This document shows positions 35,207 through 41,965 of a stretch of 64,000 bases of DNA, in pieces. Where the stretch lies: NCBI GenBank assembly GCA_963667535.2, contig CAXXDU010000002.1, positions 1,984,001 to 2,048,000 of the forward strand, written 5' to 3'. Origin of the DNA: UBA5614 sp963667535 (GTDB taxonomy: Bacteria; Cloacimonadota; Cloacimonadia; Cloacimonadales; Cloacimonadaceae). The notes beneath the pieces are model-generated. The model had not been told where the DNA came from. It searched no databases and worked only from the letters and a program-made list of their open reading frames with translations. The translations under genes and the position numbers were made by a program. Every line of letters begins with the position of its first letter. The first letter of the stretch is position 1.

Positions 35207-35256
35207 CATGGAATCACATTGATAAAGAATTGGAATTATAGTAATGTTAACTAAGT

Positions 35257-37674
35257 CTATGATGTTTTGTCATGTTCTTTTCTAAAACTTTCGTATGCAT
35301 CGCTATAGGTGTCTCTTTCCTTGGCTTTTTTAATTATATCCTCATATTCATATTTTATTATGGGGCATATTTTATCGCCAAAACAACAGTTTGTTAAATC
35401 ATTTTCAACATATTCAGGATGTATTTTAAACTCTTTTTTTTCAGATTCGAATAAATACTCAACGAAAGACATAGCCTTTTCTCTTCTATAATTCATATCA
35501 GCTATGGAATTATTGACAAGAATGAAATGATACAATTCTTGATCACTGATCGGAGTACTGATTGCTATTTGGTCATAGTAAACGAATTGGTGAATTAAGT
35601 ATCTTAAGTAAAATTTACCAGAAAAAGTAATGTGAACATATGAAGCATTATCAAAGTCATTCTTTGATAGGTTATCAAATTCTACGAGTCTATATTCAGA
35701 AAGTTTTTCTAGTGCGCCTGATATAATTTCTTTCGAAATTAATACTTGATCACCAAGTATTATGATCTCATCGATTGAAACATATCCCTTTTGATGATGT
35801 GGAGATTTTTTATGCTCTCTTTCAGATAAGTACTTCAATATTCTCAAACGATGAAAATGGGAATCTGTCAAAGTAATGTCAAAATCGAAAATATTTAAAA
35901 TCATGCTTCTGCTATCATTGAAGAAACGATATTCCCCTAGCATTATAGATTTAATTAATTGGTGAGCTGATATTTGATATTCTCTATAATAACTTCTATT
36001 GTACATGTCAATTATATTTTGCACATCTGTATTGCCAGAATGTAAAAATTCAGTAAACATTATCAACGCCTTTCTCATATCTCCACAAGAAACATTATCA
36101 AGAATTCTTATAACACGTTTGGACTGGTCATTTTTTTTGCTCAAGGAATGAAGAAGAACTAAGAAATAATTCTCTAGTTTTTCTCTAGTATCATCTTCGT
36201 ATTTAAATCTAGAACCTTCATCTAATGCTGTCTGCACCTCTTTTGATAATAAAGTTAAAGAATAGTCAATTCTTTTTTTAAGTAATGTAAGTAAATTTGG
36301 AGAAGATATATGAAATTTGTTTATGTGAAATGCATCAAACACACCAATTCTTGTTGAGAGCATAAATGTTTCTTCTCTTAGTGAAACTATAACAATTATA
36401 TTCAGAGACTCTTTTATATTGTTCGCAATCATAAATAGGGATTCTTGATATTCTCTCGTATGTTGATCAACATTATCAATTACTAAGACTAAAGATTTGT
36501 TAATTGCTTTAAGTTGGGAGATTAAATTTATAACTTGATCCTTTATGGGGATTGTAGAAACGCTATCAATATTTATTGTATTTTGATATGAATGAGAGTA
36601 CTGTTCAATCCATGTTTGTTTCACTGTTTCAAATATAAATGAGTCTATATTGCTGATCTCAATGGACGCAGTACGGAAATCTGTGAAAAAATATATCGCT
36701 TTCGAAGTTGTGGGTAATAGTAAACGAAAGTATCTATACAAGAATGTCGACTTTCCTGCACCAACTCCACCAAGTAATACTAAAATGTCACCTGTAGGAC
36801 TTCTAAATGACACTTCATTAATTTTTTTAGCAAATGATCCTGCATCATCTTTTGAATCTTTTATTTCATGCACTGAATATTGTTCTGAAAATTGAGGAAC
36901 ACGGTCTATGAATAATTCATCTAGTTCATTACAAAGATCTTTTGTTGCTCGTTCATGAATATAACATTCTTTCAGAACCTCTGCTTTTCTATTATCTATT
37001 AATTCACTGAAAACAAAATCAGAAATTGGTTTAATATAAGGGTACAATATGTTTCGTTGCCATTTCTCATCTGCATTATGCAAAGAGTTTAAAACTACTT
37101 TGAATAGTTTATTTGAGATGTTTTTTTCGAGAATACTGCTTATTGAACCTTTCTTGATAGATTCTAATGAAAATATGTTCATAAAGAATGAGAAGTTCTT
37201 TTCGATATCATCTAATGAATGGAATACTAAAACCTCACTATCCCTCCATGGTTTTCCAATTGTTATACTTGTGAACAGAACAAATTGATATCCATTTGTA
37301 ACCAAACTATGTCTGCACCCAATGTCTGAACTATAATTTTGAACCTGGTTTATAGCTTTGAGAAGATTAGGAATTGTTTGGATAACTCCATTCATCTTAT
37401 AAAATCTTTTTCGATTACTCGAACTTAATTCGAAATACTCTCCAACTTTCTTCGCTTCAATTACGAGTCTAGTTATATTATTTATTTTCAGTTGATAGTC
37501 TGTAAATCCAGTATGAACTTTTTCTTCTCTATTAATATTAGCTTCAGTCCAGCCTAAACACTGTTTAAAAATCCTATCAATGATTTTTGCCCTGGTATCT
37601 GCTTCATTAAAATCCGCTTTCAAATAATCATTGTGGATAATTTTGAAGTTTTCATAAGCTATGTCAGGATTCAT
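35257..37674 (-). CDS. Putative defence protein: HsdR_N-like nuclease domain + P-loop NTPase
   Basis: 805 residues, no membrane segment. The N-terminal ~170 residues look like the type I restriction HsdR_N / PD-(D/E)xK fold, with Asp59 (GFTDYQL) and IEAKK (Glu73, Lys75). An NTPase follows, with Walker A LLGGVGAGKSTF near 300, Walker B LVLVIDNVDQ near 396, and a sensor-like VSLREETF. The C-terminal half is helical with winged-helix-like parts and charged. The layout (nuclease effector, NTPase, helical sensor) resembles single-gene anti-phage proteins of the KAP/STAND/AVAST kind, but I cannot assign a named system. GAGG precedes the ATG and a strong promoter lies 89 bases upstream. It is more AT-rich than the housekeeping genes. 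Confidence 0.75.
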   Translation of the reverse strand: MNPDIAYENFKIIHNDYLKADFNEADTRAKIIDRIFKQCLGWTEANINREEKVHTGFTDYQLKINNITRLVIEAKKVGEYFELSSSNRKRFYKMNGVIQTIPNLLKAINQVQNYSSDIGCRHSLVTNGYQFVLFTSITIGKPWRDSEVLVFHSLDDIEKNFSFFMNIFSLESIKKGSISSILEKNISNKLFKVVLNSLHNADEKWQRNILYPYIKPISDFVFSELIDNRKAEVLKECYIHERATKDLCNELDELFIDRVPQFSEQYSVHEIKDSKDDAGSFAKKINEVSFRSPTGDILVLLGGVGAGKSTFLYRYFRLLLPTTSKAIYFFTDFRTASIEISNIDSFIFETVKQTWIEQYSHSYQNTINIDSVSTIPIKDQVINLISQLKAINKSLVLVIDNVDQHTREYQESLFMIANNIKESLNIIVIVSLREETFMLSTRIGVFDAFHINKFHISSPNLLTLLKKRIDYSLTLLSKEVQTALDEGSRFKYEDDTREKLENYFLVLLHSLSKKNDQSKRVIRILDNVSCGDMRKALIMFTEFLHSGNTDVQNIIDMYNRSYYREYQISAHQLIKSIMLGEYRFFNDSRSMILNIFDFDITLTDSHFHRLRILKYLSEREHKKSPHHQKGYVSIDEIIILGDQVLISKEIISGALEKLSEYRLVEFDNLSKNDFDNASYVHITFSGKFYLRYLIHQFVYYDQIAISTPISDQELYHFILVNNSIADMNYRREKAMSFVEYLFESEKKEFKIHPEYVENDLTNCCFGDKICPIIKYEYEDIIKKAKERDTYSDAYESFRKEHDKTS

Positions 37675-37762
37675 GTTAACCTCTATGTAATTATAATAAT
37701 TAAACCTAGCTGGGAATATCTTTCTATTAACAGTTTCAAATATATAATATGCATTATTACAA

Positions 37763-37790
37763 ATTATAGTAGGTTGCTAAAATTTGTCAA
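37763..37790 (-). promoter_or_regulatory. Strong sigma70-type promoter for the nuclease-NTPase
   Basis: On the minus strand TTGACA (37790-37785), a 16-base spacer, then TATAAT (37768-37763). Both hexamers are perfect. The -10 lies 89 bases upstream of the start at 37674, leaving a leader of roughly 80 bases. Such a consensus promoter is unusual in this window. Confidence 0.65.
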
Positions 37791-37857
37791 CAAATATTAG
37801 CTATGTAATACTCTTATATTACAAGTTAGACGCAACTATAACCCATCCATATCCAGC

Positions 37858-37893
37858 ACTAATCCCTGTTGAATCCCTGTAGTTTCTCGATGG
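37858..37893. repeat. ~36-bp direct repeat flanking the three-gene operon, left copy
   Basis: ACTAATCCCTGTTGAATCCC then TGTAGTTTCTCGATGG. It matches ACGAATCCCGGTAGAATCAC then CGTAGTTTCTCGGTAC at 40587-40622 at about 28 of 36 positions, in the same orientation. Confidence 0.6.
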
Positions 37894-37907
37894 TTCTATA
37901 ATTATTC

Positions 37908-37942
37908 AAAAAAAAGAGTGGTGCTTATCTCAAAGCACCACT
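37908..37942 (-). terminator. Rho-independent terminator of the three-gene operon
   Basis: On the minus strand AGTGGTGCTT, TGAGAT, AAGCACCACT is followed by a long T-rich tract. It starts 21 bases after the stop of the membrane protein gene and separates that operon from the nuclease-NTPase gene. Confidence 0.85.
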
Positions 37943-37962
37943 TATATTTAAAGAGGTAACTA

Positions 37963-38823
37963 TTATGGCTTCGTTGTTGGTGGAGGGGCAGGATTAGGAT
38001 TGGGAATACTATTGAGCATCAGTTTATTACCAATGAGGTAGTCTATCATTTTATTCATCATGTCTGTTTTCGCAGGCTCTTTATCACATTCATCCACAAG
38101 TTTAAAGGACAACAGAATATTCTGGACATTAATCAGGCTATCATGGTATTCTTTAAGTTGTTTCACAGTATCAGAGTAGTTTTTAAATTGCATACTGGAT
38201 ACAAAGGTGGTGATTAATCCTGATGTTGAAGATACCAGAGCTATGAATTTATCGCTATCCTTACCATAACCAATAATAACCCCGATAAAAATTAAAATGA
38301 ATCCAGCCAAACCCACAGCCGAAGCAAAGATAAAACTTTGGTTAGCCTGATTTTCAACTAATTCATAATATTCTTTCAAATACTTCAGGTTTATATCAAC
38401 CAGGTTGCCAAAATTCTTTTCGCTTACTGAGGGTTGATTGTTTTTTAACAGTTCAATTTCCTCGTCACGTTGCTTGACTACAACGTCTACATGCTTTTCT
38501 ATCAATTTATTCATAGATATGTAGATCATAACGAGAGACACAAAGCAAATCAGCATGATGTATCTATCATTTATCATATCTGCTTTGTAATAATCTTTAT
38601 CGTACATTACTTTTATGGTTGATTGCTTGAGGGGGGAGACTTTACTCTGCAAGTATAATGAAGTATTATCATACTCATATATCATAATTCTTATGAGTAA
38701 GATTATAACAAAGACAAGCACATTAGTACCACAGATGATGCTGTAAACCATCTTGGTATTACTGGCTCTTATATCTGCTTGCTTATCAGGAACTAAATCT
38801 TTGGTGTCAATCACATTATCCAT
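37963..38823 (-). CDS. Membrane protein with TRADD-N-associated-like domain
   Basis: The start is placed at the ATG at 38823, eight bases after AAGGA; a longer ORF begins at 38853. 286 residues. Helices lie at about 25-48, 88-107, 160-186 and 192-212, with a coiled coil at 108-150. The block from FGNLVDINLKYLKEYYELVENQA through the helix pair to FKNYSDTVKQLKEYHDSL resembles the TRADD-N-associated membrane domain described for bacterial conflict systems. I assign this from memory of the pattern, without a search. A Pro-rich tail ends the protein. It is the last gene of a three-gene operon, five bases after the outer-membrane protein gene. Confidence 0.6.
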   Translation of the reverse strand: MDNVIDTKDLVPDKQADIRASNTKMVYSIICGTNVLVFVIILLIRIMIYEYDNTSLYLQSKVSPLKQSTIKVMYDKDYYKADMINDRYIMLICFVSLVMIYISMNKLIEKHVDVVVKQRDEEIELLKNNQPSVSEKNFGNLVDINLKYLKEYYELVENQANQSFIFASAVGLAGFILIFIGVIIGYGKDSDKFIALVSSTSGLITTFVSSMQFKNYSDTVKQLKEYHDSLINVQNILLSFKLVDECDKEPAKTDMMNKMIDYLIGNKLMLNSIPNPNPAPPPTTKP

Positions 38824-38858
38824 ACATTGATTCCTTATCAAACAGCAAATCAAAGAAC

Positions 38859-39920
38859 TCAGAAACCATAATTAAGGTTCAAGTCATATTGGATTTGTGA
38901 TTTTTTGTTGGTTATATCATCAAGGAAAGCAAGCTTACAATCTGCCCACAAGCCATAAGGCAATTTCTTGGACAAACCCATTCTTCCTGAAAGTTTGTTA
39001 ATTTCATTTTCAGTTTCGTATGAGTATTGAGCTTCTACAAATCCTTTAGTTTCATTCACACCATAATAAAATCTAAATGGGATTGACCCGGTAAAATATG
39101 TGTCATCCGTTTTTAAACTTACGAAACTGGGGCTGGTTAAAAACATCCATTTCTCAGATAAAGAACTACTACAAACAAACCAAAAATGAAATGACTTATA
39201 CTCAACATTAGCTGCTAAAGAATCTTCAGAACTCATTACTACCGCAACAGCACATTCAATTTTAGTATTTCTCCAATTATCATCTTCGGCATCTGTTTTA
39301 TCTGAATCTGTAATTGTTTTTGCGGCTTCCTGAATCGCATTGAATTCTACTAACATAGAATCATAAGCGCTTTTGCGATTATCATCATAAAAATCAACGA
39401 GTTTAATGTTGTGAGATTTAGCATAGGCTATCCCGTATGTAGTTTTATCAATAGTGGTTTTCTGGAGTTTTGCGATATACTCGTCTCGAGATTTCTTATT
39501 GCGCTTCAAATCACTTTGATCCATAAGGGAGAATCTCAGACCCAGCGATACATCATATATCCCATTTTCGGCTTTATTCGTTGCCATCGATAATTTGGTT
39601 TCATACAAAGATTGCTGCATGAGGTTCAGTTTAACATAATCTGTTAAAGTTAGTTTGGGATTAAATAAAAAGAACGGAGCAAACTCTGTTGAGTATGATT
39701 CAGGGATTAGGGTTTTCTTACCAGCATAATAATTAAGTATGGACAAAGCAAATTCCTGGGAGGATGAAGGATACAGTGTATTAGTAGGTTTTATGTTTAT
39801 AGCCTCAAAAGCTGGAGAACTTGGAACTGTGTAAGTTAGTTTAAGATTCTCAAGGCTGATATCCTCGCAGAAAGCTATCGTTACTATCAAACATAAGATT
39901 ACTAGAATTGTTGCTTTCAT
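38859..39920 (-). CDS. Secreted outer-membrane-type protein, unknown function
   Basis: 353 residues with a signal peptide (1-18, cleavage near FCED). The N-terminal region reads TVPSSPAFEAINIKPTN, LYPSSSQEFALSILNYYAGK, TEFAPFFLF. I have seen this PSSPAF...EFAPFFL layout in a family of uncharacterised bacterial outer-membrane proteins. The second half alternates in a beta-barrel pattern and ends in aromatic Phe (LNLNYGF), as barrel proteins do. It is the middle gene of the operon, four bases after the small protein gene. Confidence 0.7.
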   Translation of the reverse strand: MKATILVILCLIVTIAFCEDISLENLKLTYTVPSSPAFEAINIKPTNTLYPSSSQEFALSILNYYAGKKTLIPESYSTEFAPFFLFNPKLTLTDYVKLNLMQQSLYETKLSMATNKAENGIYDVSLGLRFSLMDQSDLKRNKKSRDEYIAKLQKTTIDKTTYGIAYAKSHNIKLVDFYDDNRKSAYDSMLVEFNAIQEAAKTITDSDKTDAEDDNWRNTKIECAVAVVMSSEDSLAANVEYKSFHFWFVCSSSLSEKWMFLTSPSFVSLKTDDTYFTGSIPFRFYYGVNETKGFVEAQYSYETENEINKLSGRMGLSKKLPYGLWADCKLAFLDDITNKKSQIQYDLNLNYGF

Positions 39921-39924
39921 GGTA

Positions 39925-40314
39925 CTAACCTTTCAATTCAGCGACACCATGAACATCTTGTTCCTTACCTGTTAGTTTACCTTTAAACTCAACAAACCCT
40001 ATAGGAGTTGTTTTATTATTAGGTTTTGTAGCTGACTGATAGAAGGTCAGCCAAATCTTAAAATTAGGAATTTCCTGGATTTTCAATCCCTTGATTGTAG
40101 ATGTCAAATACATGTAACCTATGTTATCGCCAGTTATCGGTTTTGGAAACTCATAAATTGATTCTTTTATTGCTGTTGTGTTTTGCCAAATAGCTTGATA
40201 TACATTTGGGTCATCTTGCAAAAACAAGGTATACGCAGACAAAAACAATCCCTCTTTCTCATTAATGGATACCCATAATTTGGGTCCTGACTTGTCAAAT
40301 TGAATAGTCTTCAT
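39925..40314 (-). CDS. Small soluble protein, unknown, first gene of the three-gene operon
   Basis: 129 residues, no signal peptide, beta-rich. Begins MKTIQFDKSGPKLWVSINEK and ends GKEQDVHGVAELKG. I recognise no family. AAAGGAGAAAGTATC precedes the ATG. The gene runs into the outer-membrane protein gene after four bases, so the three products (cytosolic, outer membrane, inner membrane) are made together. Confidence 0.7.
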   Translation of the reverse strand: MKTIQFDKSGPKLWVSINEKEGLFLSAYTLFLQDDPNVYQAIWQNTTAIKESIYEFPKPITGDNIGYMYLTSTIKGLKIQEIPNFKIWLTFYQSATKPNNKTTPIGFVEFKGKLTGKEQDVHGVAELKG

Positions 40315-40396
40315 GATACTTTCTCCTTTTTTTTGTGATATTGTTGTTAGTTCCTTGTTAAATTGCTAAATCAAAACCCTTGAATTGAATAAAACA

Positions 40397-40425
40397 AATA
40401 TGCGATAACTATATATTAGTGTCAA
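40397..40425 (-). promoter_or_regulatory. Candidate promoter of the three-gene operon
   Basis: On the minus strand TTGACA (40425-40420), a 17-base spacer, then CATATTTG. The -10 is weak for sigma70 but resembles the TAnnTTTG box of FCB-group promoters. It lies about 83 bases before the first ATG. Confidence 0.35.
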
Positions 40426-40586
40426 GAGTTTTTTATTATTATTTGTAGTCAAATATAACGCAGTATTTGCAAACAAAGGATAGTAGTGTATTTGGAATGT
40501 ATATATGGTCGTAAACTCTATATTATTCAACAGATAACTGATGCATAGCAGGTTTATGTCAGTCACATAACACGTTTATATCAGGT

Positions 40587-40622
40587 ACGAATCCCGGTAG
40601 AATCACCGTAGTTTCTCGGTAC
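40587..40622. repeat. ~36-bp direct repeat flanking the three-gene operon, right copy
   Basis: Partner of 37858-37893, same orientation. The operon (37963-40314) and its terminator lie between the two copies. Confidence 0.6.
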
Positions 40623-40653
40623 TTCCTCGGACTAAGTCCGAGGAAGTACCGAG
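40615..40653. repeat. Perfect palindrome, 19-bp arms
   Basis: CTCGGTACTTCCTCGGACT, one A, then the exact reverse complement AGTCCGAGGAAGTACCGAG. A further imperfect copy of the arm (TTGTACCGAGAAAG) follows. There is no T-tract. Confidence 0.9.
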
Positions 40654-40732
40654 ATTGTACCGAGAAAGTATGGAGAATCCTTCTTTGTATGTTCGACATA
40701 TTTATGACATAAAAATGAAAAATAAATCAGAT

Positions 40733-40818
40733 TATTTTTGTTCATGGAGCATAGAATGGGTAAAATGGAGCATAAAGTATATATAGGGGGACACTGATTA
40801 AATTAAGAATTAAGAATT
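40733..40818 (+). repeat. Right arm of the ~86-bp inverted repeat
   Basis: Reverse complement of 33970-34056 with few differences. It contains AGTATATATAGGGGG at 40776-40790 and ends 183 bases before the 150-aa family gene at 41002. Confidence 0.85.
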
Positions 40819-40877
40819 ATGCTTCGCAGTGATTAGGTGATAAGGTGATTAGGTGATAAGGTGATTAGGTGGTTTTG

Positions 40878-40970
40878 CTGCATCTTATCGCTGCACTTCG
40901 CTCCGTAAATATTGAATGGATCCCCGATCAGGTCGAGGATGACGGATTCCCGCCTTCGCGGGAATGACAC
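40878..40970. repeat. 93-bp direct repeat, left copy (flanks the 150-aa family gene)
   Basis: Matches 41647-41739 over 93 bases with two differences. Both differences lie in the terminal hairpin and compensate each other: ATTCCCGC...GCGGGAAT here, ATTCCTGC...GCAGGAAT in the other copy. A shorter third copy is at 43901-43940. Confidence 0.9.
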
Positions 40971-41001
40971 TTGACTTTGTGGTTAAAAAAAGGAGATTAA
41001 A

Positions 41002-41448
41002 ATGAGAGTCGCATTCAAGAACATGAATAACGGATATGCCGGTAAAGCGGATGACAGTGTTATATACTATATCCGCAAGACAAACAGCTTTTATGTAAAG
41101 AAGCGTCCGCATTCGTATAGTGGTGAGAATCAAAATAAGTTTCGGGACATTATGCGTAATCTGGGTACAATTAAGCCGAACTTTTACTACAAAGAGGATT
41201 TTGGCTTTTATCTGGAACTGTATAATCAATTGCCTGATCAGAAGTATGGCGCGGTAATGACCTGGTGCAATCTCTACATGAAAGTGATGTTCACAATGGC
41301 AAAGACTTTTCCCGATATTGACCTGACTACGATAACCAAACAGCAAATCTATGACCGTGAACTGCCGTGTCTGAGTGTGAATAGGGCAGTGGAGGGCGGT
41401 TTATTACCACCTGTTAAAGGCTACGCTAGGTTTAACAATCTGATGTGA
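41002..41448 (+). CDS. Repeat-associated ~150-aa protein family, member 3
   Basis: 148 residues, closely related to the protein at 16235 (same length, MRVAFKNM...GYAGKADDS start, YKEDFGFYLELYNQLP, and IYDRELPCLSVNRAVEGGLLPPVKGYARFNN end). No signal or membrane segment; basic. AAAAAGGAGATTAAA precedes the ATG. It is bracketed by a 93-bp direct repeat pair (40878-40970, 41647-41739), so gene plus flanks looks like a cassette. Function unknown. Confidence 0.8.
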   Translation: MRVAFKNMNNGYAGKADDSVIYYIRKTNSFYVKKRPHSYSGENQNKFRDIMRNLGTIKPNFYYKEDFGFYLELYNQLPDQKYGAVMTWCNLYMKVMFTMAKTFPDIDLTTITKQQIYDRELPCLSVNRAVEGGLLPPVKGYARFNNLM

Positions 41449-41965
41449 ATACAATTAAGAATTATAAATTAAGAATTAAAAGCGTGATAAGGTGATGGAT
41501 TCAATTACGAATTACGTCCTTCGACAAGCTCAGGATGACCAAATTACGAATTGGGAAAGTACCACAGACACTCTTGTCTGTTAATAAAGTGGAACGATGT
41601 CATTCCTTCGCAGGAAGGAATCCATGCTGTTTTCATATTTAATGTACTGCATCTTATCGCTGCACTTCGCTCCGTAAATATTGAATGGATCCCCGATCAG
41701 GTCGAGGATGACGGATTCCTGCCTTCGCAGGAATGACACACTGTGACTTCGTGTATCTGAAAGATAAAAATCTCTTTTCTCATTTTCCTTCTCTGTGCCT
41801 CTGTGGGTGGAACAGTGAAAAGGTGATTGGGTAATTAGATGGAAAGTACCACAGACACTCTTGTCTGTTGAAACTGAGCAGAATTGTGTTGATTGATTTA
41901 AATCTTGACAATATTTGTAGCGAACTGCTTTGATATATTATGTTCATTCGATAAGGAAGGGAAGT
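41449..41965. other. Repeat-rich intergenic region
   Basis: 517 bases without a gene: a CCTTCGACAAGCTCAGGATG repeat near 41518, two copies of GGAAAGTACCACAGACACTC then TTGTCTGTT (41554-41582 and 41841-41869), the 'ATTCCTGCGCAGG'-type repeat (41601-41633), and the 93-bp repeat (41647-41739). TTGACA at 41905-41910 may be the -35 of the next gene. Confidence 0.6.
41647..41739. repeat. 93-bp direct repeat, right copy
   Basis: Partner of 40878-40970. It begins CTGCATCTTATCGCTGCACT and ends in the hairpin ATTCCTGCCTTCGCAGGAAT. Confidence 0.9.

Larger units (their letters stand above)
40315..41001. other. Repeat-rich intergenic region
   Basis: 687 bases. Contents: a promoter-like pair for the minus-strand operon (40397-40425), the right copy of the ~36-bp direct repeat (40587-40622), a perfect 19-bp-arm palindrome (40615-40653), the right ~86-bp inverted repeat (40733-40818), GTGATTAGGTGATAAGG octamer-type repeats (40830-40870), and the 93-bp repeat (40878-40970). 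A short ORF at 40366-40566 is not convincing. Confidence 0.7.

Noticed and set aside
40366..40566. 66-aa ORF on the minus strand upstream of the three-gene operon
   Set aside because: No ribosome binding site, low-complexity Tyr/Asn/Leu composition, and it covers the likely promoter of the operon.
33970..40818. Reading the 86-bp inverted repeats as insertion-sequence ends
   Set aside because: No transposase or integrase gene lies between them, no target duplication is obvious, and each arm also fits as the upstream region of a 150-aa family gene. Kept as an open finding rather than called a mobile element.
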